From JAGVSZ01 sp035456405 (GTDB lineage Bacteria; Pseudomonadota; Gammaproteobacteria; Burkholderiales; SG8-39): 64,000 nucleotides of DNA. The DNA is taken from NCBI GenBank assembly GCA_035456405.1, contig DATIDG010000024.1, positions 62,001-126,000 on the forward strand. Direction: 5' to 3'. The notes beneath the pieces were generated by a model. That model worked only from the letters and a program-made list of their open reading frames with translations. It did not search any database and was not told the origin of the DNA. Numbering within the stretch: position 1 is the stretch's first letter; the number at the start of each line of letters is the position of its first letter. The translations under genes were made by a program, and so were the position numbers. Below, in pieces: positions 41,307-50,248 of the stretch.

Positions 41307-42968
41307 CTACTTCAGCGGCTTGAAGCGGATGCGTTTGGGGCGTGCGCCTTCCTCGCCCAGGCGCTTCACCTTGTCCGCTTCGTACTCCTGGTAGTTGCCG
41401 GGGTAGAACACCCACTGCGACTCGCCCTCGCATGCGAGGATATGCGTCGCGATGCGGTCGAGGAACCAGCGGTCGTGGCTGATCACGAGCACGGTCCCGG
41501 CGAATTCGAGCAGCGCCTCCTCGAGCGCGCGCAGCGTCTCCACATCGAGGTCGTTTGACGGCTCGTCGAGCAGCAGCACGTTGCCGCCCGAGATGAGCGT
41601 CTTCGCGAGGTGCAGCCGCCCGCGCTCGCCGCCGGAGAGCTGGCCGACGATCTTCTGCTGGTCGGCGCCCCGGAAGTTGAAGCGGCCGATGTAGGCGCGC
41701 GAGGGCATCTCGAACTTGCCCACGGTCAGGATGTCGAGCCCGCCCGACACGTCCTCCCAGACCGACTTGTTTGCGGTGAGATCGTCGCGCGTCTGGTCGA
41801 CGTAGGCGATCTTCACTGTCGGGCCGATCTCGACTGTGCCCGAGTCCGGTTTCTCAATGCCGGTGATCATGCGGAACAGCGTCGACTTGCCGGCGCCGTT
41901 CGGGCCGATGATGCCGACGATCGCGCCGGGCGGGACCGCGAGCGACAGCTTGTCGATCAGCAGCCGGTCGCCGTAGCCCTTCGACACGTCCTTGAACTCG
42001 ATGACCTTGTCGCCGAGGCGCTCGGCGACCGGAATGAAGATCTCCTGCGTCTCGTTGCGCGCCTGGTGCTCGTAGGACGAGAGCTCCTCGAAGCGCGCCA
42101 GGCGCGCTTTGGACTTCGCCTGCCGGCCCTTGGCGTTCTGGCGCACCCACTCGAGCTCGGCCTTCATCGTCTTGATGCGCGCCGCCTCCTGCTTCGCCTC
42201 GGTCTCGAGCCGCTGCTCCTTCTGCTCGAGCCACGAGCTGTAGTTGCCCTTCCACGGTATCCCGAAGCCGCGGTCGAGCTCGAGGATCCACTCGGCCGCG
42301 TTATCGAGAAAGTAGCGGTCGTGGGTCACTGCGATCACGGTGCCGGGAAACTTCTGCAGGAACAACTCCAGCCACTCGACGCTCTCCGCGTCGAGATGGT
42401 TGGTCGGCTCGTCGAGCAGAAGCATGTCGGGCTTCGAGAGCAGCAGCCGGCACAGCGCGACGCGACGCTTCTCGCCGCCGGAGAGATGCTCGACCTTCGC
42501 GTCCCACGGCGGCAGGCGCAGCGCATCGGCCGCGATCTCGAGCTGGTGCTCGCTGTCCGTCCCGGCGGCGGCGATCACCGCCTCGAGCTTCGCCTGCTCC
42601 TCGGCCAGCTTGTCGAAGTCGGCATCGGGCTCGGCGTACGCGGCGTAGATCTCATCGAGCCGCTGCTTCGCGGCGAGGATGTCGCCTAGGCCCTCCTCGA
42701 CGCACTCGCGCACGCTCTTCGCCGGGTCGAGCTGCGGCTCCTGGGGCAGGAACCCGACGCGCATGTTCGGCATCGGGACCGCCTCGCCGTCGAAGTTCCT
42801 GTCCTCGCCGGCCATGATCCTCAGCAGCGTCGACTTGCCCGAGCCGTTCAGGCCGAGCACGCCGATCTTGGCGCCGGGAAAGAAGCTGAGCGAGATGTCC
42901 TTGAGGATCTGGCGCTGCGGCGGCACTGTCTTGCTGACGCGCCGCATGGTGTAGACGTACTGGGCCAT
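41307..42968 (-). CDS. ettA: EttA, energy-dependent translational throttle (ABC-F)
   Basis: A 553-aa soluble ABC-F ATPase with two ATP-binding domains (Walker A GLNGSGKST and GPNGAGKST; signatures LSGGEKRR and LSGGERGR). The linker and arm regions fit EttA: a start MAQYVYTMRRVSKTVPP and the WILELDRGFGIPWKGNYSSWLEQK segment. It binds the ribosomal E site and links initiation to energy charge. The Walker B Glu residues are present in both (LLDEPTNHLD, LLDEPSNDLD). Confidence 0.95.
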   Translation of the reverse strand: MAQYVYTMRRVSKTVPPQRQILKDISLSFFPGAKIGVLGLNGSGKSTLLRIMAGEDRNFDGEAVPMPNMRVGFLPQEPQLDPAKSVRECVEEGLGDILAAKQRLDEIYAAYAEPDADFDKLAEEQAKLEAVIAAAGTDSEHQLEIAADALRLPPWDAKVEHLSGGEKRRVALCRLLLSKPDMLLLDEPTNHLDAESVEWLELFLQKFPGTVIAVTHDRYFLDNAAEWILELDRGFGIPWKGNYSSWLEQKEQRLETEAKQEAARIKTMKAELEWVRQNAKGRQAKSKARLARFEELSSYEHQARNETQEIFIPVAERLGDKVIEFKDVSKGYGDRLLIDKLSLAVPPGAIVGIIGPNGAGKSTLFRMITGIEKPDSGTVEIGPTVKIAYVDQTRDDLTANKSVWEDVSGGLDILTVGKFEMPSRAYIGRFNFRGADQQKIVGQLSGGERGRLHLAKTLISGGNVLLLDEPSNDLDVETLRALEEALLEFAGTVLVISHDRWFLDRIATHILACEGESQWVFYPGNYQEYEADKVKRLGEEGARPKRIRFKPLK

Positions 42969-43205
42969 TGCGAAGAGGGGGAGGAGAGGCAGGGAGATGC
43001 GGAGCCGCGATTATCGCCGATCCCGACCCCGCGCCGCGGTCAAGTCTCCGGAGGCCGGGCAGCCGTCGCCGTGCGGCGACAACGATCCGGGATCGCTTCG
43101 TGCTTGGCCCGCGCAAAGCCTCGCGGCGTGGTGATCAGGGCCACGAGACCGTGACCCCGCATCAGGGATCACCCGGTTTCAGGAAGACTTGCGGCGAGAG
43201 GTGAG
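42969..43205. other. intergenic region upstream of ettA
   Basis: About 237 bp between two minus-strand genes. It must contain the ettA promoter, but no convincing -35/-10 pair, hairpin or small gene was seen. Confidence 0.4.
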
Positions 43206-43604
43206 CTAAGGCAGCTGGATCTTTCCGCCGCCGCGCGGGCCGCCGCCGCCAAGGTCGGGTATGCCGCCCTGCGGAATGACGATCGACGAGGCGGCCTGGC
43301 GGCGCAGGTCCTGCAGCTCGCGTACCGTCTTCTCGATCGCGTCCTTGGCGAGTGGCCCGAACTTGGTGGCCGCGTCCTGGAGCGAGGTCGCGTCGATCTC
43401 GAACACGATCGGCAACGCGCCCACCGTGCTCATCACCTGCGTCTCGCCGATGTAGGCGATCTCGCGCGCCGGATCGCGCGTGCCGTCGCCCTTTACCGGC
43501 GTCATGCGGCGGATCGTCCCGACGCGGCGGTCAGTGAAAACTTCCTCGAGGTAAAGCGCGGCCGGGTCGATGTTCGGCTCAGTCGGGCTGGGTCGGGTGG
43601 CCAT
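43206..43604 (-). CDS. conserved cytoplasmic protein of unknown function
   Basis: A 132-aa soluble protein: TEPNIDPAALYLEEVFTDRR near the N terminus, then RVGTIRRMTPVKGDG, FEIDATSLQDAATKFGPLAK and a Gly-rich end GGGGPRGGGKIQLP. The same layout, including the terminal GKIQLP, occurs in small 'cytoplasmic proteins' that I associate with Burkholderiales. Start at 43604; divergent from the ankyrin gene. No function known. Confidence 0.75.
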   Translation of the reverse strand: MATRPSPTEPNIDPAALYLEEVFTDRRVGTIRRMTPVKGDGTRDPAREIAYIGETQVMSTVGALPIVFEIDATSLQDAATKFGPLAKDAIEKTVRELQDLRRQAASSIVIPQGGIPDLGGGGPRGGGKIQLP

Positions 43605-43683
43605 GACAAGGCTCCTGGCGTCAGAATGGTGCGTATTGTCCCGCAGTCGGGCGCGGCGCGCCCGCGCACCGAACGGAGCACGC

Positions 43684-44349
43684 ATGGACCGTCGTCGCCT
43701 GATCTTCGCCACCCTCGCGCTCGCCGTCGTCGAACCGTCGGCGGGACAGGCGCCCGATCGGGACGCGCAGCTCATCCGCGCCGCGGAGGCGGGCGACGCG
43801 GCGCAGGTGCGCACGCTGCTCGCGCAAGGGGCGAGCGTGAGGGCGCGCGACACGCGCGGCCGCACCGCGCTGCTCGCCGCGACGCAGGGCGACCGCGTCG
43901 AGACGGCGCGGCTGCTGATCGAGGCGGGCGCGGACGTGAACGCCCAGGACGATATCCGCGACAGCCCGTACCTCCTCGCCGGCGCGCGTGGCTATCTCGA
44001 GATCCTGCGCATGACGCTGAAGGCGGGGGCCGACCTGAAGAGCACCAACCGCTACGGCGGCACCGCGCTGATCCCGGCCTGTCACTACGGCCACATCGAG
44101 ACGGTACGCGAGCTGCTGAAGACCGCGATCGACATCGACCACGTCAACAACCTCGGCTGGACCGCGCTGCTCGAGGCGGTGATCCTCGGCGACGGTGGCA
44201 CCGCACACACCGAGATCGTGCGCCTGCTCGTTGCGGCGAAGGCGAACCCGAACATCGCCGACCGGCAAGGCGTTACGCCGTTCCAGCACGCGCAGTCGCG
44301 CCGCTACCACGAGATCGCGGCGCTCCTCGAGAAGGCGGGGGGCCGCTAG
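43684..44349 (+). CDS. exported ankyrin-repeat protein
   Basis: A 221-aa protein with a short signal (RRRLIFATLALAVVEPSAG) and about five ankyrin repeats from residue 28: ELIRAAEAGDAAQVRTLL-type first repeat, GRTALLAATQGDRVETARLL, GADVNAQD..., GGTALIPACHYGHIETVREL and GWTALLEAVILGD.... Likely a periplasmic protein-binding factor; in other bacteria such proteins protect catalases or other enzymes. RBS GGAG 5 bp before the ATG. Confidence 0.85.
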   Translation: MDRRRLIFATLALAVVEPSAGQAPDRDAQLIRAAEAGDAAQVRTLLAQGASVRARDTRGRTALLAATQGDRVETARLLIEAGADVNAQDDIRDSPYLLAGARGYLEILRMTLKAGADLKSTNRYGGTALIPACHYGHIETVRELLKTAIDIDHVNNLGWTALLEAVILGDGGTAHTEIVRLLVAAKANPNIADRQGVTPFQHAQSRRYHEIAALLEKAGGR

Positions 44350-45257
44350 GCCTTCCGGCGCTGCTCGTGCACCGCGATCGCGGCGCCGCTCGCGAGGATG
44401 ATCGCGATTCCGACGAGCGTCACCGCGTCCGGGAACTGCCCGAAGAACACAAGCCCCGAGATCGTCGCCTGAACGATGTGCACGTAGATGAACGGGGCGA
44501 TGAAGGAGGCCGGCGCGAGGCGGTACGCGCGCATCAGCATCAGGTGACTCACCGAGCCGGTGACGGCGAACGAGAGGAACAGCGTCGACTGCCAAAGGTC
44601 CGGCCACCGGTCGGGCAGGCCAAAGGGGAGGAGCAGCGTCGCGCCGACCGTGCCGATCAGCGACGAGAGGAACACCGTGGTGATGGGGTTCTCGGTCAGC
44701 GCCAGCTTGCGCGACATGAGCTGGAACGCCGCGTTGCAGACGAGCGTGGCAATCGCGAAGGCGACCCCGATCGTCGCGAGCCCCGATCCCGGCCGGACGA
44801 TCACCAGCATGCCGGCGAAGCCGGCGAGCGCCGCGGCCCAGCGTGCCCAGCTTACGCGCTCGCCGAGGAGCGGGCCGGCGAGCACCAGGATGAGGAGCGG
44901 CGCGACGAAGCTGATTGCGGTCGCCTCCGCCTGCGGCAGGTACTTCAGCGCGGCGAAGAGGAAGATGGCGAAGGCGAACACCGTGAACGCGCGCGCGAGC
45001 TGCAGCCCGGGGCGCTGCGTCGCGAGCAGCCGCCGGTCGCCGACGAGCGCCACGTAGGCCGCCATGAAGAGAAAATGGAAGAAGTAGCGCGCCCAGACGA
45101 CGGCGAGCACCGGGAAGTCGCGCACCAGGTACTTGCCGGTGGCGTCGACGAGGATGAAGAGGAACTGCGCGCCGAGGAAGAGGGCGAGCGCCTTGAGAAG
45201 CGCACCTTTCGCGGCGTTGGCGTGCGGCCTGGGCGCCGGGCGCGGCGCTCCACTCAC
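44346..45257 (-). CDS. EamA/DMT superfamily transporter
   Basis: A 303-aa membrane protein with ten hydrophobic segments in the duplicated EamA pattern (ATGKYLVRDFPVLAVVWARY, then EATAISFVAPLLILVLAG, then the C-terminal half). GTG start at 45257 overlaps the TcuA-like stop (GTGA). Ends convergently with the ankyrin gene (4 bp overlap). It may export a product of the neighbouring flavoprotein. Confidence 0.88.
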   Translation of the reverse strand: MSGAPRPAPRPHANAAKGALLKALALFLGAQFLFILVDATGKYLVRDFPVLAVVWARYFFHFLFMAAYVALVGDRRLLATQRPGLQLARAFTVFAFAIFLFAALKYLPQAEATAISFVAPLLILVLAGPLLGERVSWARWAAALAGFAGMLVIVRPGSGLATIGVAFAIATLVCNAAFQLMSRKLALTENPITTVFLSSLIGTVGATLLLPFGLPDRWPDLWQSTLFLSFAVTGSVSHLMLMRAYRLAPASFIAPFIYVHIVQATISGLVFFGQFPDAVTLVGIAIILASGAAIAVHEQRRKA

Positions 45258-46738
45258 GGCATCACGGCCTGCGCTGCGCTCGTCCCCGCGATCCGCCCGA
45301 ACACCGCGCCGTTGGTCAGCCCGGTGCCGCCGGGATAGTTGAAGTAGAAGATCCCGCCGACCAGCTCGCCGGCCGCGTAGAGGCCGGGGATCGGCTCGCC
45401 GTCGGTGGAGATCACCTGCGCGGCGGTGTTGATGCGCAGGCCCCCGAAGGTGAACGTGATGCCGCAGGTCACCGCGTAGGCTTCGAAGGGCGGCGTGTCG
45501 AGGGTGTTGGCCCAGTTCGATTTCGGGATTGCGAGCCCCTCGGTGCGCCGCCCGTCCTTGACGTTCGGGTTGAACGGGATGTCGGTGCGCACCGCGGCGT
45601 TGTAGGCCTTGAGCTCGGCCAGGGCGGCTTCCGCGTCCACGTCGTCGAGCTGCTTCACCAGGTCCTCGAGCGTGTTCGCCACCCGCTTGGTGACCTGCTT
45701 GATCCTGTACTCGTCGCGCAACTGCGTCTTCACCTTCGCGTCGAAGAGCTGCCAGGCGAACTGCCCGGGCTGGGCGAGGATCACGCGGCCGTACTTCGCG
45801 TAGGTGTAGTTGCGGAAGTCGGCACCTTCGTCCACGAAGCGCTTGCCCGCGGCGTTGAGGTAGACGCCCCACGGGTACGAGTGCTTCTGGAACTGGTCGC
45901 CGACGGCGAGGTCGCCGAACTCCGGGGCGTTGCGCTCCCAGGCGACCGCGTGGCAGCCCGACCAGTTGCCGGTGGGCGCGGCGCCGATCGCGAGCGCCAT
46001 TTCGATCACGTCGCCGGTGTTGAAGCGCGTGCCGCGCACCTTGGCGAGCTCCCAGCCGGGCCCCAGGTAGCGCGCGCGCCACTCGGGGTTCGCCTGGAAT
46101 CCGCCCGCGGCCAGCACCACCGCCTTCGCGCGGACGTCCTCGGTCTTGCCCCCGCGCCGCAGGCGCACGCCCGTGACCCCGTCGTCGTCGGCGAGCAGCG
46201 CGGTCGCGCGCGCCTGGTACCAGACGTCGATCCCGTTCTTTCGGGCCGCGGCCGTGAGCGAGTCGACCAGCCCCGGGCCCCCGCCCACCGCCTCGACCGT
46301 GAGTCCGCCCCAGAACTGGAACCGCCCGCCGATGTTGAACGCCTGCCGCCCCCATGCGGCGGTGAAGCGCACGCCCTTCGCGCGCATCCACGCCACGGTG
46401 TCGAGGCTGCGTTTCACCAGGATCTCGGTCAGATCGGGGTCGCAGCGGTACTCGGTGACCCGGGCCATGTCGTCGAGGAACTGGTCCGCGGCGTAGGTGC
46501 CGAAGTCGGTGCGCGCGATCTCGTCTTCGCTCAAGTCGGGCATCACCCGCTTCAGGTCCTCGACACCGTTGTACGCGACGCGCATCAACCCGGCGGTGAA
46601 GCGAGAATTGCCGCCGGACTCCTCCTCGGGGGCGCGCTCCAGTACCAGCACCCGCGCGCCGCGCTCGCGCGCCGCCAGCGCGGCGCAGAACGCCGCGTTG
46701 CCGGCCCCCACCACCACCACGTCGTATTCGTTGCCCAT
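45254..46738 (-). CDS. FAD-dependent oxidoreductase, tricarballylate dehydrogenase (TcuA)-like
   Basis: A 494-aa flavoprotein of the fumarate-reductase/FAD_binding_2 family. FAD site VVVVGAGNAAFCAALAARERG, then SGGNSRFTAGLMRVAYNG (near the isoalloxazine), VVLAAGGFQANPEWRA and C-terminal GLYAAGELVGGIFYFNYPGG with SGTGLTNG. The 'NSRFTAGLMR' pattern fits TcuA. The start at 46738 is preferred to 46822 for the FAD-motif position. No TcuB/TcuC is seen. It follows the Liv importer, which may bring in its substrate. Confidence 0.85.
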   Translation of the reverse strand: MGNEYDVVVVGAGNAAFCAALAARERGARVLVLERAPEEESGGNSRFTAGLMRVAYNGVEDLKRVMPDLSEDEIARTDFGTYAADQFLDDMARVTEYRCDPDLTEILVKRSLDTVAWMRAKGVRFTAAWGRQAFNIGGRFQFWGGLTVEAVGGGPGLVDSLTAAARKNGIDVWYQARATALLADDDGVTGVRLRRGGKTEDVRAKAVVLAAGGFQANPEWRARYLGPGWELAKVRGTRFNTGDVIEMALAIGAAPTGNWSGCHAVAWERNAPEFGDLAVGDQFQKHSYPWGVYLNAAGKRFVDEGADFRNYTYAKYGRVILAQPGQFAWQLFDAKVKTQLRDEYRIKQVTKRVANTLEDLVKQLDDVDAEAALAELKAYNAAVRTDIPFNPNVKDGRRTEGLAIPKSNWANTLDTPPFEAYAVTCGITFTFGGLRINTAAQVISTDGEPIPGLYAAGELVGGIFYFNYPGGTGLTNGAVFGRIAGTSAAQAVMP

Positions 46739-46784
46739 GTCGGTCCGTTCTTCAGGTTCAGCGTTCGTTGCCCGTGGCCACCTG

Positions 46785-49322
46785 CTATAGCCACAGGATC
46801 CGTTTGCGGTAATCCAGGTCATGCAGCAGCGGCTCGGCCGGCCCGGTGTGGAACACCGCGCCCCGCTCGAGGGCGAACACGCGATCGGCGAGCGCCAGCA
46901 CGAGATCGAGATTGTGCTCGACGATCACGATCGAGGTCGCGCTGCGCAGCCGGTCGAACACCTGGAACAGCTCCTGCACGACCGCGGGCGCCAGCCCCTC
47001 GAACGGCTCGTCGAGGAGGAGCAGCTTCACGTTGCCCGACAGCGCTCGCGCCACCGCTACCATCTGCTGCTCGCCGCCGGACAGGTAGTCGGCGGCCACG
47101 TTCATCCGCTCCTTGAGGCGCGGGAAGTACTCCAGGATCTGCCGCTCGCTCCAGACCACGCCGTGCCGGCCGTCGGTCGCGCGCGCGAGGCGCCCGAGCG
47201 CGAGGTTGTCGGCCACCGTCATGCCGGCGAAGAGGCCGCGGCCCTGCGGCACGTAGCCGATGCCCAGGCGCGCGATGTCCGGCGCCGGCAGGCCGACGAT
47301 GTCGCGCCCTTCGTACTCGATCGTCCCGGATGCCGGCGGCAGCAGCCCGCACAGCGTCTTCAGCAGCGTCGACTTGCCGGCGCCGTTGCGTCCCAGCAGC
47401 GCCACGATCTCGCCTGCGCGCACGTCGAGGGTCGCGTCGTTGAGGATGTGGCTCTTGCCGTAGAAGGCATTGACGCAGTCGAAGCGCAGCAGCGGCGCAC
47501 GCTCGCGCGCCTCGTCGGCATTGCGCCCGGTTGCGGGCGGCGTGCCGGTTCCGGTGTAGACCTCCTGGACGCGCCGGTCGCGGCGCACCTCGTCCGGAGT
47601 GCCGGCCATCAGCACCTCGCCCTGGTTCATCACGGTCACGCGCTGCGAGAAGCCGAGCACCCGGTCGATATCGTGCTCCACGATGAGCACCGGGACCGCC
47701 GCGGCGACCGTCTTCACCAGATTCGACACGCGCTCGCGCTCGGCGGCAGCCAGCCCCGCGAGCGGCTCGTCGAGCAGCAGCACCTGCGGCTTGGAGGCGA
47801 GCGCGATGCCGAGGTCGAGCAGCCGCTGCCCGCCATAGGAGAGCTCGCCGCCCTGGACGGCCTCGATGCCCCCGAGCCCGAGGAACCGGGCGAGCGCCGC
47901 GGTCTCCGCGTGCACCGCGGGGTAGGACTCGACGTCGCGCCACAGGTTGAACCGTCCGGGGTGGCGGGCCTGCACCGACAGGCGCAGGTTCTCGTGGATC
48001 GACAGGCCGCGGAACAGATTGGTGATCTGGAAGGAGCGCGCCACGCCGCGCTGGCAGATGCGGTACGGCAGCAGACCCTGGATCTCCTCGCCGTGCAGCC
48101 GGACGGTGCCGGCGTCGGGGGCGAACATGCCCGACACCAGGTTGAACACCGTCGTCTTGCCGGCGCCGTTCGGTCCGATCAGCGCGTGCACCTCGCCCGC
48201 CCTGATCGCGAGCCGCGCGCCGGCGACGGCGCGGATGCCGCCGAAGTGCTTCTGCACGCTGTCGACCTCGAGCACCGTGCCGCAGCGCTCGGCCGGACGC
48301 AGGAATTCGGGTAGCGCCAGGCCCTCGTAGACCTTGCGCGCGCTCATCGCCGCGGCCTCCTCGGGCGGCGGCCGCCAGCGCCGCTGGAGCTTCGCCCAGA
48401 TTCCGACCAGCCCCCCCGGCGAGTACAGCACGAAGCCGACGAACACCAGCCCGAACCAGAGCAGCCAGTTGGACGTCCACATCGAGAACAGCTCGCGGAA
48501 CAGGATGTAGAACAGCGCGCCGAGCGCCGGACCGAGGATGTGGTGCATGCCGCCGATCACCACCATGGCGAGCAGCTCGCCCGAGAACGGCACGGAGACC
48601 GCCTCGGCCGAGACGAGGTAGTGCTGGAAGCCGAGCAGCGCGCCGGCGAGCCCGGTCACTACCGCCGAAAGGACGAACGCCGCGAGCTTGTAGGTCTCGA
48701 CCGGGTAGCCCTGGAACGAGGCGCGTTGCTGGTTCTCGCGGATCGCCACCAGGACGTGGCCGAACGGCGAGCGCGTGACGCGCAGCAGTCCGTACAGCAC
48801 CGCAAAGCCGACGAGCGCGACGACCGCGTAATACGCGTTCGCGTCGTCGAGCGAGACCGGCCCGATCGCGCCGCGCTGCAGGCCGCCGAGCCCGTCCTCG
48901 CCGCCGGTCACCTCCGTCCAGCGGAACGCGACCGCGTAGGTGAGCGCGGCGAGCGCTAGCGTAAGGAGCGAGAAGTACACCCCGCGCCGGCGCAGGATGA
49001 GGATTCCGACCACGGTCGAGAGCACCGCGACGAACGCCATCGAGGCGAGGATCGGCACCGCGATCTGGCCCGCGAGCCAGTGCTTCTGGATGAGCGCGGC
49101 GGCGTAGGCGCCGATGCCGAACCAGGCGCTGTGGCCGAACGACGTGAGCCCGGTGAAGCCTACCAGCAGGTTGAGGCCCATCGTCGCGATCGCGAGGCAC
49201 ACCACCACCGATGCGGTGTTCACCGTCAGGCCCACCGCCGACATGACGAGCGGCAGCGCGACGAGCGCGGCCGCGCCGACCCACAGCGGCCGGTGCCTCG
49301 CGCGCGCCCCGGCCGCCGTCAT
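46785..49322 (-). CDS. Liv-type ABC permease and two ATPases in a single frame (LivM-LivG-LivF)
   Basis: An unbroken 845-aa frame. Residues 1-325 are a LivM permease (LNLLVGFTGLTSFGHSAWFG; FGHVLVAIRENQQRASFQGY). Residues 326-610 are a LivG-type ATPase (GPNGAGKT, SYGGQRLLDLGIAL, LLLDEPLAGL). Residues 611-845 are a LivF-type ATPase (GRNGAGKST, LSGGEQQMVAVARALSG, LLLDEPFEGL). An internal ATG at 48347 (MSARKVY) lies 8 bp after GAGGAGG, so a separate LivG-LivF product is likely too. Its start overlaps the livH stop (ATGA). Imports branched-chain or other amino or aromatic acids. Confidence 0.9.
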   Translation of the reverse strand: MTAAGARARHRPLWVGAAALVALPLVMSAVGLTVNTASVVVCLAIATMGLNLLVGFTGLTSFGHSAWFGIGAYAAALIQKHWLAGQIAVPILASMAFVAVLSTVVGILILRRRGVYFSLLTLALAALTYAVAFRWTEVTGGEDGLGGLQRGAIGPVSLDDANAYYAVVALVGFAVLYGLLRVTRSPFGHVLVAIRENQQRASFQGYPVETYKLAAFVLSAVVTGLAGALLGFQHYLVSAEAVSVPFSGELLAMVVIGGMHHILGPALGALFYILFRELFSMWTSNWLLWFGLVFVGFVLYSPGGLVGIWAKLQRRWRPPPEEAAAMSARKVYEGLALPEFLRPAERCGTVLEVDSVQKHFGGIRAVAGARLAIRAGEVHALIGPNGAGKTTVFNLVSGMFAPDAGTVRLHGEEIQGLLPYRICQRGVARSFQITNLFRGLSIHENLRLSVQARHPGRFNLWRDVESYPAVHAETAALARFLGLGGIEAVQGGELSYGGQRLLDLGIALASKPQVLLLDEPLAGLAAAERERVSNLVKTVAAAVPVLIVEHDIDRVLGFSQRVTVMNQGEVLMAGTPDEVRRDRRVQEVYTGTGTPPATGRNADEARERAPLLRFDCVNAFYGKSHILNDATLDVRAGEIVALLGRNGAGKSTLLKTLCGLLPPASGTIEYEGRDIVGLPAPDIARLGIGYVPQGRGLFAGMTVADNLALGRLARATDGRHGVVWSERQILEYFPRLKERMNVAADYLSGGEQQMVAVARALSGNVKLLLLDEPFEGLAPAVVQELFQVFDRLRSATSIVIVEHNLDLVLALADRVFALERGAVFHTGPAEPLLHDLDYRKRILWL
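48347..48362 (-). promoter_or_regulatory. internal Shine-Dalgarno and start inside the Liv fusion ORF
   Basis: GAGGAGG (48356-48362, minus) precedes an in-frame ATG (48345-48347) by 8 bp, at the permease/ATPase boundary. It would allow separate production of the tandem ATPase part. Confidence 0.55.
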
Positions 49323-50194
49323 TCGAACTTCTCGATGCGCTCGCCGAGCAGGCCGCGCGGCCGGAACAGCAGCACGAGGAACATCAGCACGTACATCGAG
49401 GCCTCGCCGGCGGCCGGGACGAAGTGGATCGTGACGCCGCGCACGACACCGACCAGCAGTGCGGCGAGCACCACGCCCCAGAAGCTGCCGAGGCCACCGA
49501 TCACGACCACGACGAAGGCGACGGTAATGATCTCCGCGCCCATGGCCGGGTGCACCACCGTGATCGGAGCGAACAGCGCGCCGCCGAGCGCGGCCATGCC
49601 GACGCCGAGCATCACGATCGCGGCCATGTACGGCTGCAGGCGGATGCCGAGGGCCGCCACCATGTCCGGCCGCTGGATCCCGGCGCGCACGACGCGACCG
49701 AAAGAGGTCCGGTGCAGCAGCAGCCAGATGCCGGCGAGCACCATCGCCACCACGGCGAGCAGCAGCAGCCGGTAGCGGGAGAACATGAAGTCGCCGAGCA
49801 TCACCTGTCCCTTGAAGGCGGCGGGCATCGATGCCGGCAGCGGGGCGGCGCCCCAGGTGATGCGAATCGCCTGCTCGGCCACCATGGCAAGGCCGAAGGT
49901 GAGGAGCAGGCTGAGGATCGGATCGGCGGTGTAGAAGCGCCGCAGCAGGAACCGCTCGAACAGGATGCCGAGCAGGGCGACCGCGACCGGGGAGAGCACG
50001 ACGCTCGCGCCCCAACCGAGCTGCTTGGCGATCTCGAGCGACAGGTAGGCGCCGAGCGCGTAGAACGCGCCGTGCGCGAGGTTCACCACGCCGCCGACGC
50101 TGAAGATCAGCGACAGGCCGAGCGCGATCAGGAGGTAGTAGCCCCCGAGCACGAGGCCGTTCACCACCTGCTCGAGGAGGAACAGGAGCTCCAT
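49319..50194 (-). CDS. livH: branched-chain amino acid-type ABC permease LivH
   Basis: A 291-aa inner-membrane permease with about eight hydrophobic segments. Typical motifs are VNGLVLGGYYLLIALGLSLI, NLAHGAFYALGAYL, GIRLQPYMAAIVMLGVGMAA and VIGGLGSFWGVVLAALLVG. It pairs with the LivM part. The stop overlaps the LivM start. It starts 54 bp after the binding-protein gene. Confidence 0.92.
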   Translation of the reverse strand: MELLFLLEQVVNGLVLGGYYLLIALGLSLIFSVGGVVNLAHGAFYALGAYLSLEIAKQLGWGASVVLSPVAVALLGILFERFLLRRFYTADPILSLLLTFGLAMVAEQAIRITWGAAPLPASMPAAFKGQVMLGDFMFSRYRLLLLAVVAMVLAGIWLLLHRTSFGRVVRAGIQRPDMVAALGIRLQPYMAAIVMLGVGMAALGGALFAPITVVHPAMGAEIITVAFVVVVIGGLGSFWGVVLAALLVGVVRGVTIHFVPAAGEASMYVLMFLVLLFRPRGLLGERIEKFE

Positions 50195-50248
50195 CCGGAC
50201 TGCCGGCGCGCAGCGGGCGGCGGCGCGGCGCCGCCGCCCGGCGCACGC

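Noticed and set aside
42968..43204. A 78-codon plus frame upstream of ettA
   Set aside because: Low-complexity Arg/Gly content and start overlapping the ettA start; probably non-coding.
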